Positions 1-9,123 of a stretch of DNA of 33,519 nt are shown piece by piece. The translations under genes and the position numbers were made by a program. Each line of letters starts with the position of its first letter. Position 1 is the first letter of the stretch. This DNA comes from Tsukamurella sp. M9C (lineage in GTDB: Bacteria > Actinomycetota > Actinomycetes > Mycobacteriales > Mycobacteriaceae), in contig NZ_JAIULG010000056.1 of assembly GCF_020169415.1 (NCBI RefSeq), forward strand, positions 1 to 33,519, given 5' to 3'. The notes beneath the pieces are model-generated. The model did not search any database, was not told the origin of the DNA, and saw only the letters and a program-made list of their open reading frames with translations.

Positions 1-132
1 CGCTGGGCGCAGCTCGCCGAGGAGTGGGCGGGCGTCCGCGGCGGCGGCTCCGGCTGGTACGCCGGGCAGCCCCTGCTGGTGACCGCCAACGATTACGACA
101 CCAAGGTCTACAACGGGGACGTCGGCGAGGAG
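1..132 (+). pseudogene. recD: RecD C-terminal fragment in inverted orientation
   Basis: Frame 1 on the plus strand reads WYAGQPLLVTANDYDTKVYN and then GDVG, from about position 55 to 129. This matches the conserved C-terminal RecD segment (E. coli RecD has WYEGRP, then ARND, then FNGDIG), which in an intact gene lies well downstream of the motif ending the minus-strand recD piece. After GDVG the frame becomes an Arg-rich antisense of recD. The fragment enters from outside the window and faces the N-terminal half head-on. The junction lies within roughly 118-140, around GACGTCGGCGAGGAG and a CTCGAG palindrome. It may be one edge of an inverted internal recD segment of about 0.5 kb, or a chimeric contig end. 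Confidence 0.7.
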
Positions 133-1125
133 CGCCTCGAGCTCCGGCGACGGTGCCGTCGTCACCCCGCGCGCGACCAGGTCGCCCAGGACCGCGCCCG
201 CGTCGACCGACGCGAGCTGATCCGGGTCGCCGACCAGGATGAGCCGCGCGTCCGGCCGCAGCGCCTCGAGCAGCCGGCACATGATGGTCAGCGAGACCAT
301 GGAGGTCTCGTCGACCACCACCACGTCGTAGGGCAGGTGGTTGGTCGCGTCGTGCCGGAACCGGCTCGCGTTGCCCGGCTTGAAACCGAGCATGCGGTGG
401 ATCGTCTGCGCCGGGATCTCCCGCGGCAGACCCAGCGTCGCCCCCTGCGCGCGGACCTCGCCCGCGAGCTGCGCCGCCGCGCGCCCGGTGGGCGCGGCGA
501 GGCCGACCCGCAGGTCCGGGCCGTGCTGGTCGAAGAGGAGCGCGAGGATCCGGGCCACCGTGTACGTCTTGCCGGTGCCGGGGCCGCCGGCGAGCACCGT
601 CGTCTGGCCGAGCACCGACGCCGCGGCCGCGAGCCGCTGCCGGTCCGGGCCGGGCTCGGGGAACCGGGCCAGCAGGCCCTCGCGCAGCCGCGCGGCGTCC
701 ACGCCGGGCGCGGCGCCGGCGCGGGCGTCGAGGATCGCGCGGACCGTCTCCTCCTGCCGGTGGTACCGGTCGAGGTAGAGCAGCTCGTCGCCGACGAGCC
801 GCAGCGGGCGCAGTGGCCCCGACGCGGCGCCGACCACGAGCGGGCTGCGCCGTAGACCGTCGAGCACGGCGGCGTCCTCGGGCCAGGGCAGGGCGGCCAC
901 GTCGACCTCGCGCTCGCCGTCGACCGCGACGTCCCGCAGGCGGGACAGCTCGAGGCAGACCGAGCCGAGCCGCACCGCGCGGGTGGCGAGCGCGGCGGCG
1001 AGCAGCACGGCCTCGTCGGACTCGCCGCCGAGGCGGCCCAGGGTGGCGGCGACGTGCACGTCGGCGGGGCCGAGGACCCCGGCCTCGGCGAAGGTCTCCA
1101 GCAGCGTCGGCTCCGTCGTGGTCAT
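1..1125 (-). CDS. recD: RecD, exodeoxyribonuclease V alpha subunit (N-terminal part; disrupted)
   Basis: RecD is the 5'-3' helicase subunit of the RecBCD double-strand-break repair enzyme. Reading leftward from ATG 1125, the protein carries Walker A GGPGTGKT at residues 180-187, a VVVVDETSM helicase motif near 270-277, and GDPDQLASVDAGAVLGD at about 299-315, all typical of RecD. The start overlaps the recB stop as ATGA, so the two are translationally coupled. RecD similarity stops near residue 335 (about position 121). The frame stays open to position 1, but those last 40 codons do not look like RecD; instead the opposite strand there encodes a RecD C-terminal segment. The gene is therefore disrupted by an inversion or by an assembly foldback. 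The N-terminal identification is firm; the state of the rest cannot be judged from this window. Confidence 0.88.
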   Translation of the reverse strand, partial: MTTTEPTLLETFAEAGVLGPADVHVAATLGRLGGESDEAVLLAAALATRAVRLGSVCLELSRLRDVAVDGEREVDVAALPWPEDAAVLDGLRRSPLVVGAASGPLRPLRLVGDELLYLDRYHRQEETVRAILDARAGAAPGVDAARLREGLLARFPEPGPDRQRLAAAASVLGQTTVLAGGPGTGKTYTVARILALLFDQHGPDLRVGLAAPTGRAAAQLAGEVRAQGATLGLPREIPAQTIHRMLGFKPGNASRFRHDATNHLPYDVVVVDETSMVSLTIMCRLLEALRPDARLILVGDPDQLASVDAGAVLGDLVARGVTTAPSPELEALLADVPVVDLGVVIVGGHQQGLPGVPAGAAAADARPLLGELRPA

Positions 1126-4100
1126 CGCCCGCCCCCTGCCAGCGCATCCGACACCGCGACGACGAGTGCCGCCGGCGGGTGCCACTCGAAGACGCCCGCG
1201 CCGGGCGGGCTGTCGGGGCCGATCATGGCGCGCACGAAGTGGTACTGGACCACGCCGAGGTGCGTGGCCGGCGAATAGCCGGGCACGCGCCAGGACAGGA
1301 AGCGGTGCAGCGCCACCGAGTAGAGCAGGGCCTGCAGCACGTAGTGCGACGAGATCATCTCCCGCGCCATCGCCTCAGCGGTGTAGTCGGCCGTCGTCAG
1401 GTCGCCGCGCGCGAGCCGGTTGGTCTTGTAGTCGACCACGGTGAACCGCGGGCCCTCCGGCGTCGCGACGCGGAGCACCGAGTCGATGCTGCCGGTGAGG
1501 TAGCCGCGCAGCGCCGCGCCGGGCACCTCGCGCAGCCGCTCCGCGTACGGGGCCAGCGGATCCCCGGCGGGGAGATGACGCTCGAGCAAGTCGGCGATCG
1601 TCGACAGGGTGGCCGCGGCAGCGTCGTCCGCGCCCAGGGGGATCTCGAAGTCCAGCTCGGCGAGGTGATCCGCCGGCGCGACCTCGGCGAGGGTCAGGTG
1701 CGCGAGGTCGCCGGTGCCGAGCGGGGTGTGCAGCACCGCGACCAGCGCGGCGGCCACCTCCGCGGGATCGTCCGGGGTGGCGCCGAACTCGGCCGCCTCG
1801 CGGCACCGGGCCAGCACCTCGGCCGCGAGATCCGGCGCTCCCGTGTCGACGTGCTCGAGGATCTCGTGCACGAGCGTGCCGAACACCGCGCCGCCCGACA
1901 GCCCGTTCATCAAGGACGACGGTGCGCCGCCCGCCTCGGCGGGCGCGTCCATCGGCTCCTCGGTCGGCTCGTCGTCGGTGACCGGCTCCTCCGGCTCGCT
2001 GCCGGTGTCGGGCGCCGCCTCGGCCGGGCCGTGGGCCGCGTCGGCGACGAGCGCCGAGTAGCTGGTGCGGCGCCAGGTGGGGTCGATGCGGCGCGCGGCG
2101 CGGCCCAGTTCGAGCGCCGGGTAGGCCCGGTCCTCGGGCCGCCAGGGCTCCGGCTTCGGCGCGGCGAGGTCGACCGCCTCGATCGACACCGCTGCGGCGA
2201 CGGGCGCGGCCCACTCGCGCAGCCTCGGGCCCACGTCGGGGTCGCGCGGGATCGGCGCCTGATCGGCGGGGATCCGGCCGCCGCCCACGTCGGCGGAGAA
2301 CAGCAGCCGGTGCAGCGGCGAGCTGCGGGTGGTGGTGCCGGGCGCCCACCACAGCACCAGCCGGGACTGCGCGCGCGTGGCGCCGACGTAGAACAGGCGC
2401 AGCTCCTCGCCCGCGGCCTCCTTCTGCGAGACGGCGTACCGCTCGGCGTAGCCGGGCGCGTACTCCCCGCCCACGTCGATGAGGCGCTCGCCCTTCTCGT
2501 CGTGGAAGACGAAGGTCTTCTTGCCGCCGAAGGAGCCGTCGTCCCAGCCGAAGGGCAGGTACACCACCGGGAACTGCAGACCCTTGCTCGCGTGCACGGT
2601 CATCAGCTGGACCGCGGCGGTGTCGGTGGCCAGCCGGCGCGCGGGGTCGGCGGTGCCGCCCAGGCCCGGGTCGGCGATGCGGTCGGCGAGCCATCGGGTG
2701 GCGGCGCCGAGGCCGAGGCCCAGCGTCACGGTGGCGTGCTGGACCAGTTCGGCGACGTGGCGCAGGTCCGTGAGCATCCGCTCGCCGCCGACGCGGCCGA
2801 GGAGCCGCTCGTCGAAGCGGGAGCGGGTGGCGAGGGCGTCGAACATCGCCGCGAAGCCGGAGCGGGCGAAGACGCCCGCGAGGGTCCGCAGCCGGCCGCT
2901 GATCGCGGAGACGAGCTCGTCGCCGCGCTCGTCGAGGTCGCGGGCGGTGAACTCGAACAGCGGCGTGAGCGCGGCGAGTCGAGCGCGGTCGCTGCGGCCG
3001 GGGTTCTCCAGCGCCTGCAGGACGCGGAGCCAGTCGACGGCGGCGGCCGTGGTGAAGACGCTGGCACCGCCCGCGGCGACGGCCGGCACACCGTAGTCCT
3101 GCAGCAGCGACTGCAACTCGGCGACGTGGGCGTTCTTCCGCACCAGCACCGCGACGTCGCCGGGCCGGAGCGCGCGGCTCTCGCCGGGCGCCGTCTCCAG
3201 CTGCTCCCCCGCCGTGAGGGTGCGGGTGATGTCGGCGGCGGCGTCGCGGAGCACGGCCGGCCGCACGTTCCGCACATAGGGAGTACCCGACTGGGTCTTG
3301 GGGCCGAGGCCGTTCGACCCGAGGTGACGCAGCCGCAGCGGCGCTCCGCCGGCGAGCCGGGAGGTGCGGCGGTGCGCCTCGACGGAGCCGGCCACGATGA
3401 GCGGATCCCCCAGCGCGACATCGCCGTACAGGTGCTGCAGCGCGTCGACGAGGGGTGCGTCGGAGCGGTGGTTGACGGTGAGCGCCTGGTGCCGGTCCGC
3501 GGTGGTGGCGGCGCTGAGGTAGCTGTAGACCTCCGCGCCGCGGAAGGCGTAGATGGCCTGCTTCGGGTCGCCCACCAGCACCAGCGTGCTCGTGCGGTGG
3601 AAGGCGGCGTGCAGGATGTCCCACTGCACGGGGTCGGTGTCCTGGAACTCGTCCACGAGGACCACCGAGTAGAGCGCCTGCAGCCGGGCGCAGGCCCGGT
3701 GCCCGTGCACGCGGTCCGTGAGGGCGTCGCGCAGCAGGCCCTGCAGGTCGTCGTAGTCGCGCAGGCGCCCCATCCGCTTGCGGCGATCCACCTCGCGGCG
3801 CACGATCCGCGCGTAGTCGACGCGCATCCCCGTCTCCGATCCGGGTTCGGCGTCGGCGGGCGTGATGTCGGCGCGCGGGTTGGCGACGACGGTGCGGGCG
3901 TAGATCAGGGCGTCCGCCAGGGAGAAAGGCGCGCGCTCGCGGCCGGCGAACATGCCGAGGTAGACGTCCTCCGCCACCTCCTGCACCAGATCGTCGACGT
4001 CCTCGACGAAGACCGCGCCCGGCTCGAGGTCGCCCGCGAGGCCCAGCGCGTCGAGCATGCGCTGGCAGAAGCCGTGGGTGGTGGTGATGGTGGCGGCGTC

Positions 4101-4475
4101 GAAATCGGAGAGTGCGGTGACCAGGCGGCGGTGCCGGGCGGTGATCTCGGCCGGGTCGCCGGTGGCGAGGTGGCGGATCAGCTCGTCCTCGGACCCCGAC
4201 GCGGCGTCGGGGTCGCGCAGGGCCAGCTCGACGGACAGCAGCCGGGCGCGGGCGCGCTCGCGCAGCTCCTGGGTGGCGGCCCGGGAGAACGTGATGAGCA
4301 GCATCTCGTCCAGCTCCGCGACGCCCTCCGCGACGTACCGCGCCAGCAGCCCGACGATGGCGTAGGTCTTGCCGGTGCCTGCGCTGGCCTCGAGCACCGT
4401 GGTGGTGGGCCCGGCGGGCAGGGGGCCGGTGAGCTCGAAGGGGACCGCGCCCAGCACGGGTTCGCGCGAGCTCAT
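1122..4475 (-). CDS. recB: RecB, exodeoxyribonuclease V beta subunit
   Basis: This 1117-residue protein is the 3'-5' helicase and nuclease subunit of RecBCD. It is a UvrD/Rep-type (SF1A) helicase: Walker A ASAGTGKT is at about residues 30-37, followed by VVLVDEFQDTDPVQWD, LVGDPKQAIYAFRG, NHRSD, MTVHASKGLQFPVV and LRLFYVGATRA in canonical order. The C-terminus carries the RecB-family nuclease signature, with GSIDSV followed by VVDYKTNRL near residues 1000-1025. The length matches mycobacterial RecB (about 1090-1100 aa). ATG 4475 shares one base with the recC stop (TGATG) and the stop overlaps the recD start, so recC-recB-recD is a tight translationally coupled cluster. A very long antisense open frame crosses it, as is common at this GC content, and is not a gene. 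Confidence 0.96.
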   Translation of the reverse strand: MSSREPVLGAVPFELTGPLPAGPTTTVLEASAGTGKTYAIVGLLARYVAEGVAELDEMLLITFSRAATQELRERARARLLSVELALRDPDAASGSEDELIRHLATGDPAEITARHRRLVTALSDFDAATITTTHGFCQRMLDALGLAGDLEPGAVFVEDVDDLVQEVAEDVYLGMFAGRERAPFSLADALIYARTVVANPRADITPADAEPGSETGMRVDYARIVRREVDRRKRMGRLRDYDDLQGLLRDALTDRVHGHRACARLQALYSVVLVDEFQDTDPVQWDILHAAFHRTSTLVLVGDPKQAIYAFRGAEVYSYLSAATTADRHQALTVNHRSDAPLVDALQHLYGDVALGDPLIVAGSVEAHRRTSRLAGGAPLRLRHLGSNGLGPKTQSGTPYVRNVRPAVLRDAAADITRTLTAGEQLETAPGESRALRPGDVAVLVRKNAHVAELQSLLQDYGVPAVAAGGASVFTTAAAVDWLRVLQALENPGRSDRARLAALTPLFEFTARDLDERGDELVSAISGRLRTLAGVFARSGFAAMFDALATRSRFDERLLGRVGGERMLTDLRHVAELVQHATVTLGLGLGAATRWLADRIADPGLGGTADPARRLATDTAAVQLMTVHASKGLQFPVVYLPFGWDDGSFGGKKTFVFHDEKGERLIDVGGEYAPGYAERYAVSQKEAAGEELRLFYVGATRAQSRLVLWWAPGTTTRSSPLHRLLFSADVGGGRIPADQAPIPRDPDVGPRLREWAAPVAAAVSIEAVDLAAPKPEPWRPEDRAYPALELGRAARRIDPTWRRTSYSALVADAAHGPAEAAPDTGSEPEEPVTDDEPTEEPMDAPAEAGGAPSSLMNGLSGGAVFGTLVHEILEHVDTGAPDLAAEVLARCREAAEFGATPDDPAEVAAALVAVLHTPLGTGDLAHLTLAEVAPADHLAELDFEIPLGADDAAAATLSTIADLLERHLPAGDPLAPYAERLREVPGAALRGYLTGSIDSVLRVATPEGPRFTVVDYKTNRLARGDLTTADYTAEAMAREMISSHYVLQALLYSVALHRFLSWRVPGYSPATHLGVVQYHFVRAMIGPDSPPGAGVFEWHPPAALVVAVSDALAGGGR

Positions 4476-7400
4476 CAGATCATCTCCTCACACGCGAGGA
4501 TCGGTACCCACAGCCGGGCGGCCAGAGTGCCGAACCGGCTGCGCTCGAAGGAGAAGCCCGTCTCGCCGTCGTGCGGCGGGCCCTGCGCATCCGCGAAGGC
4601 GTTCTCCCCCAGAGCGAACCGGATCGACCGGTCCGCCTGATCACCGAAGGTGTCGTCGAAGGCGCGCAGCGCCGCCTCGGTCGCGGCGGCCTGGTCGTCA
4701 CCGTTCTGCCGCCGCTCGGCGTACACCGCGGACGCGGCGGGGAACAGCGGTAGCGGCTCGCGCAGCCCGCGGTCCCGCAGGTCGACCAGCGAGCGCAGCA
4801 CCGCCGCGGGATCCGGCGGTACCTGCAGCCGCGAGGTCAGCACCCCGCGGAACCTGGCCCGGCCGATCGCGACGGCGGAGGCATCGTCGTGGCCCGCTCC
4901 GGCCAGCGCGAGCAGCGCGATCCACGCCGCCACCCGGTGCTTCGGCGCGAGCCGGGAGAACGAGGCGCGCACCACCCCGTCGGGTCGCACGGCCGGCACC
5001 GAGCCGACGAGCCTGCGCCCGTCCCCGACGTCGACCGCCACGTCGACGGTGGTCGCGGCGCCGGTCATGAGCGGCCCCGCGACGCGGGCCAGCTCGGCGA
5101 CGGTGGCGCCGATGTCGCCCAGCACAGCCGAGCCGAGGGCGAAGGGCGGGAGGGTGCCGCGGCGCACCTCGGCGGCGGCGAACTTCTCCGGCGGCACGCC
5201 GGCCAGGGCGGACGCCAGCATCCGCTCCCCGATGTCCCACTTCTGCAGGCCGTCGGGGGCGATGGTCAGCGTCTCCGCGAGCTCCTCGTCGGCGTCGGGG
5301 ACCGTGAACCCGAGGCGCTGCCGCAGGAAGGCCTTGACGGGGTGCTCGCAGAACCGCACCAGGGCGTCGAGGTCGACGTCCTCCACGGCGGAGGCGAGGA
5401 GCGGCGCGGCCAGGAAGGGCTCCGGGGCGGCGGGCGTCGCCAGCGCGGCGACGGCGCCCGCGTACGCCGCGGGATCGAAGGAGAAGGGCTCGCCCCGGCC
5501 GAACGCCGCCGGGTCGAAGTTGACGGGGTCGAAGGGCTGCAACGGATGCCGGAACTCCAGCCCGGCGGCCGCCGGGTCCGCGAGCAGGGCCTGCGCCGCG
5601 TCGCGCAGCTCCGAGGCGGGGACCGCGGGCGGGCGGCGGGTGCCCTTGACCGGGTCCGCGCCGGTGTAGAAGACGAGCAGCCGGTCCGTCGCGCTGGTCA
5701 CCGCGTCGAGGAAGAGCTCGCGGTCCTCGGCGCGGGGGTCGCGCTCGCCGACGCAGGGCGTGCGGCCCAGCACGTCGTCGCCCGAGTAGCGGGTGGAGCG
5801 CGGGAAGACCTCGTCGTCCAGCCCGAGTAGCACGACGACCCGGTGCGGCACCGACCGCATCGGCACCAGGGTGCACACCGTGAGTTCGCCGGTGCGGAAG
5901 TTCGCGCGGGTCGGCTTGGCCGAGAGCCGCGAGGCGAGCATCGCCCGGACCTCGGTGAGCGTGAGGTCGCGGTCGGCACCGTCGCGCAGAGCGGCGGTGA
6001 GCTCGCGGCCCGCCTGCGTGACCTGCCAGGAATCGGCGGCGGGCACGGCACCCACCTCGCCGAGGAGTCGTTGCAGCGATTCCGCCCACGCGCGGGCGGA
6101 CCGCCGGCCGCGGCTGTCGGCGCTCGCGCGGGTGAGCACGCCCTGGAACTCGGCGAACCGGCCGACGAGGTCGATGTCGGTGGAGTCCACGTCGTCGAGC
6201 GGCAGCCCGAGGCCCAGCCACTCGCCCTCGGACTCGTCCGCGACGACGCCCAGGACGATGCGGTCGAGGGCCGTGGCGAGGGTGTTCTGCGGGAAGCCGC
6301 CGAGGCCGTAGCGCTCGCGTCCCGCGGCGTCGAGGCCCCACCGGGCGCCCGACGGGCCCGCCCAGGCGCGCAGCCGCTCGATATCGGAGTCGCCGAAGCG
6401 GTAGCGCCGGCGCACCGGTTCGGTGGCGGCGAGGTCGAGGACCTGCGCCACGGTGACGCGGCCGTCGGCGATCTCCAGGACGGTGACCAGCGCGTCGAGC
6501 AGCGGATTGGTGAACCGGAGCGCGCGGTCCGCGAGCCGCACCCGCAGTCGCTGCGCGGGATGCACCTGCTCCCCGTCGATCCGGCCCGCTCGCTCCGCTC
6601 CCGGCGCCGTGGCGGCATCGCCCGCGGCACCGGTCACGGCCTGGCCGAACGCGGAGCGGATCAGCGGCGCGTAGGTCTCGATGTCGGGGCAGGTGACCAA
6701 TACGTCCCGGGGCTGCAGCGTGGGATCGTCCTCGAACAGCCGCACCAGCCGCTCGCGCAGCACCTCGATCATGCGGGCGGGGCCGTGGCACGCGTGGAAC
6801 TCCAGCGAGCCGTCGGGCACGTGATCGCCGGCCAGGGGCGCGTCGTCGGCGACGGAGGCCTGCAGGGCGCCCAGCAGGGTGGCGGGGCGCGCGGGCGCGG
6901 GGTGGTGCAGATCGGCGTCCGTGAGGGGCGCGACGCGCTGCTGCAGCTCCCGGGCCTCGCGCCCGAGCGACGCGAGGAGCGGGTTCGCCGCCGCGGCGCC
7001 CGCGGTGCGCGGCACCGGCGCGGGCACCGGGCCGGCGGCGGGCGCACCGTCGGACGACGCGGACCAGAGGGCCGGGCTGGGGTGCGGGAGCCATAGGTGC
7101 ACCTCGCGCCCCGCGGCGAGGGCGCCGAGGACCGCGACCTGGTCCGACGGGAGCCGGGTGGGTCCGTACACCGAGAGCCGGCCGGGCAGGCCGACGAGGC
7201 CGGGCTCGCTCCGCAGCCGGGCGCACGCCTCCTCGAGGCGCTCCGCGGGGCTGGGCACGCCCGCCAGCGCCCGCACGCGACGGAAGAGCTCGGCCTGCCA
7301 GGCCAGGTCCTCGGGCAGCTCTGCGCCGAGGCCGTCGGTGTCGTTGCCCGCCGCCCAGGCGGCCAGCATGCCGGGGCGGTTCGCGCCGTACGAGCGGAGC

Positions 7401-7828
7401 AGGCCGGCCAGCAGTTCGGCCGTGGGGTACCGGCGGCGCGGCCGGTGACCTGGCTGGTCCGCCCAGCCGCCCCCCGCCACGACGCCCAGGTGCCGGGCCA
7501 GCACGGCGCCCTCGGGTTCGAACGCCATCGCGTCGACCGCGGCGAGCACCAGCCACACGAGCCGCTCGCCGCGCCACGGGTCCTGGTCCGGGGCGATGCC
7601 CGAGGCGGCGCCCACCGCGTCCGCGACGAGCGCTGCGGGCGTGGGGAAGTCGATGTTCGCCGCGATGCCCAGCCGGGAGGCGAGGCCCTGGATGATCCAC
7701 CGCTCGACCCCGCGGGCGGGGACCGCGATCAGGTCCGGGACGAAGGGATCGGCGCCGGGCACCGCGAGCACCTCGGCGAGCGCGTCCAGCAGGACGTCGC
7801 CGCGTTCGGATCGGTGCACGGTGAGCAT
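4475..7828 (-). CDS. recC: RecC, exodeoxyribonuclease V gamma subunit
   Basis: A 1117-residue protein with the RecC N-terminal signature (LTVHRSERGDVLLDALAEVL, then VPARGVERWIIQGLA) and RecC-like segments such as HACHGPARMIEVLRERLVRL, DVLVTCPDIETYAPLI and MRSVPHRVVVLLGLDDEVFP. RecC is an inactivated helicase-like scaffold that recognises Chi and splits the DNA strands within RecBCD. I chose ATG 7828 because family members begin at the LTVHR segment. A GTG at 7852 would add eight residues; neither start has a convincing ribosome binding site. The gene begins 31 nt after the HAD hydrolase stop and its own stop shares a base with the recB start. Confidence 0.94.
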   Translation of the reverse strand: MLTVHRSERGDVLLDALAEVLAVPGADPFVPDLIAVPARGVERWIIQGLASRLGIAANIDFPTPAALVADAVGAASGIAPDQDPWRGERLVWLVLAAVDAMAFEPEGAVLARHLGVVAGGGWADQPGHRPRRRYPTAELLAGLLRSYGANRPGMLAAWAAGNDTDGLGAELPEDLAWQAELFRRVRALAGVPSPAERLEEACARLRSEPGLVGLPGRLSVYGPTRLPSDQVAVLGALAAGREVHLWLPHPSPALWSASSDGAPAAGPVPAPVPRTAGAAAANPLLASLGREARELQQRVAPLTDADLHHPAPARPATLLGALQASVADDAPLAGDHVPDGSLEFHACHGPARMIEVLRERLVRLFEDDPTLQPRDVLVTCPDIETYAPLIRSAFGQAVTGAAGDAATAPGAERAGRIDGEQVHPAQRLRVRLADRALRFTNPLLDALVTVLEIADGRVTVAQVLDLAATEPVRRRYRFGDSDIERLRAWAGPSGARWGLDAAGRERYGLGGFPQNTLATALDRIVLGVVADESEGEWLGLGLPLDDVDSTDIDLVGRFAEFQGVLTRASADSRGRRSARAWAESLQRLLGEVGAVPAADSWQVTQAGRELTAALRDGADRDLTLTEVRAMLASRLSAKPTRANFRTGELTVCTLVPMRSVPHRVVVLLGLDDEVFPRSTRYSGDDVLGRTPCVGERDPRAEDRELFLDAVTSATDRLLVFYTGADPVKGTRRPPAVPASELRDAAQALLADPAAAGLEFRHPLQPFDPVNFDPAAFGRGEPFSFDPAAYAGAVAALATPAAPEPFLAAPLLASAVEDVDLDALVRFCEHPVKAFLRQRLGFTVPDADEELAETLTIAPDGLQKWDIGERMLASALAGVPPEKFAAAEVRRGTLPPFALGSAVLGDIGATVAELARVAGPLMTGAATTVDVAVDVGDGRRLVGSVPAVRPDGVVRASFSRLAPKHRVAAWIALLALAGAGHDDASAVAIGRARFRGVLTSRLQVPPDPAAVLRSLVDLRDRGLREPLPLFPAASAVYAERRQNGDDQAAATEAALRAFDDTFGDQADRSIRFALGENAFADAQGPPHDGETGFSFERSRFGTLAARLWVPILACEEMI

Positions 7829-7859
7829 GGGGGCAGTTGTAACACGGGCCACCGACAGG

Positions 7860-8666
7860 TCAGACCGCCCGGGTGAGGGCCGCCGGGAGTTCGGCGAGCG
7901 AGCGGATCGTCGGCGGCTCCCCGCCGGTGCCCCGGCCGGACCGGTCGAGCCACAGTGCCCGCAGCCCCGCGTCGCGCGCGGCGACCACGTCGTTCGCGTA
8001 GTTGTCGCCGACCGCGACGCACGCCTCGGGGGCGGCCCCGGCCAGTTCGCAGGCGTGCAGGAAGACGCTGGGGTCCGGCTTGCCGATCCCGAGGGTGTCG
8101 GTGGTGACCACCCGCTCGAACCGATCCGAGACGCCCAGTACCTGGAGCTTCATCCGGGTCGCCGGCGACGACGAGTTGGTGAGCAGGACGACCGCGATCC
8201 CCCACCGCTCGGCGGCCGCCACGGCCGGCATCGCGTCGGAGAACAGATGCTGCGCCGCGGCGAAGGCCGGGTCGAAGCCGCTGCAGAAGCGGCGGTACCG
8301 ACGCGCCTCCCAGAGCAGCCCGGACCGCTCCGCGGCGACGGCGATGCGGGCCTTGCGCATCTCGTGGAAGCGCAGCTCCCCCGCGGTGTACCGGCCGAAG
8401 ACGCCCTCGGGATCGGTCAGGAAGAGCTCCGCGAAGCGCTCGCGCACCGTGGCGTTCGACGTCGGCCACACCTCGAGCGCTGCCGCCCGGGCGGCGGTGC
8501 GCAGGGCGGCGTCGGTGTCGACGAGCGTGTCGTCGATGTCGAGGATCAGGCCGTCACAGGGCCGCGGACCGTCGAACCCGGCGTGCTGCCGCAGCCGGGC
8601 GACCGTGTCCGCACCCCAGCTCAGGCCGCCGCGGACCGCGGCGCCGACCAGATCCGTGAGTTCCAC
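7860..8666 (-). CDS. HAD-superfamily hydrolase
   Basis: A 268-residue HAD hydrolase, probably a small-molecule phosphatase. Motif I is DIDDTLVDT near residues 43-51 (nucleophile Asp and general acid Asp), motif II is LLTNSS, motif III contains the Lys of GIGKPDPSVF, and motif IV is GDNYANDVVAARDAG. An alpha-helical cap lies between motifs I and II. A Pro/Gly-poor stretch of about 35 residues precedes motif I. The GTG start at 8666 has a GGGAGG ribosome binding site at suitable spacing. It lies 25 nt after the SRPBCC gene and 31 nt before recC, so it is probably co-transcribed with recCBD. The substrate cannot be inferred, and no link to DNA repair is visible beyond position. Confidence 0.88.
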   Translation of the reverse strand: MELTDLVGAAVRGGLSWGADTVARLRQHAGFDGPRPCDGLILDIDDTLVDTDAALRTAARAAALEVWPTSNATVRERFAELFLTDPEGVFGRYTAGELRFHEMRKARIAVAAERSGLLWEARRYRRFCSGFDPAFAAAQHLFSDAMPAVAAAERWGIAVVLLTNSSSPATRMKLQVLGVSDRFERVVTTDTLGIGKPDPSVFLHACELAGAAPEACVAVGDNYANDVVAARDAGLRALWLDRSGRGTGGEPPTIRSLAELPAALTRAV

Positions 8667-8691
8667 GCGCCCGCCCTCCCCGTGTGCGCCG

Positions 8692-9123
8692 CTACTTCGC
8701 GTACGTCCGCTGGAAGGTCGCGAGCGATTCCGCGATGTCGCCCTTGAGCGCTCGCGCCACCGTCGCGCCGATCGGGCCGAACAGCGGGGCCCCGCCCAGA
8801 TCGGCGCGCAGCGAGATCGTCGAGCCGCTGCCCTTGGGCGCGATCGCCACGGTGAGCTTGTACTTCGTGCCGGCGACGCCCTTGCCGTCGAGCACCAGGG
8901 TGCGCGGCGGGTCGTACGACGTGATGACCCAGTCGACCCGATTGCGGAAGTTCTTCACCTTCACCACGCACGCGATCTTCGCGCCCTTCGCCAGCTCGGG
9001 CAGGGGGCCGCGCCAGCCGTCGTGCAGGGTCAGCCACTGCGGCAGCGTCTCCAGGTCGGCCGCCTTCGCCCAGGCCTCGTCCGGGGGGAGCGCCACCTCA
9101 ACGGTGCTCTCGACCTTCGCCAC
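8692..9123 (-). CDS. SRPBCC protein of the Rv0910 toxin family (no antitoxin partner seen)
   Basis: A 143-residue SRPBCC/START-fold protein. Its sequence follows M. tuberculosis Rv0910 as I recall it: MAKVEST-type start, LPPDEAWAKAADLETLPQWLTLH, NFRNRVDWVITSYDPPRTL, LGGAPLFGPIGATVARALKGDI and ESL near the end. Rv0910 has been described as the toxin of a pair with the small protein Rv0909. No Rv0909-like gene precedes this copy: only 80 bp separate it from the divergent transporter. It may be an orphan or simply a lipid-binding SRPBCC protein. GTG 9123 was chosen because AGGAGG lies 6 nt upstream; the longer open frame starting at 9201 would run through the ribosome binding site. It heads the apparent SRPBCC-HAD-recCBD operon. 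Confidence 0.85.
   Translation of the reverse strand: MAKVESTVEVALPPDEAWAKAADLETLPQWLTLHDGWRGPLPELAKGAKIACVVKVKNFRNRVDWVITSYDPPRTLVLDGKGVAGTKYKLTVAIAPKGSGSTISLRADLGGAPLFGPIGATVARALKGDIAESLATFQRTYAK

Noticed and set aside
813-4640. Very long plus-strand open frame (over 1200 codons) opposite recB and recD
   Set aside because: Arg/Gly/Val-rich composition without domains; it is the antisense of recB, whose helicase and nuclease motifs are unambiguous. High GC suppresses stop codons.
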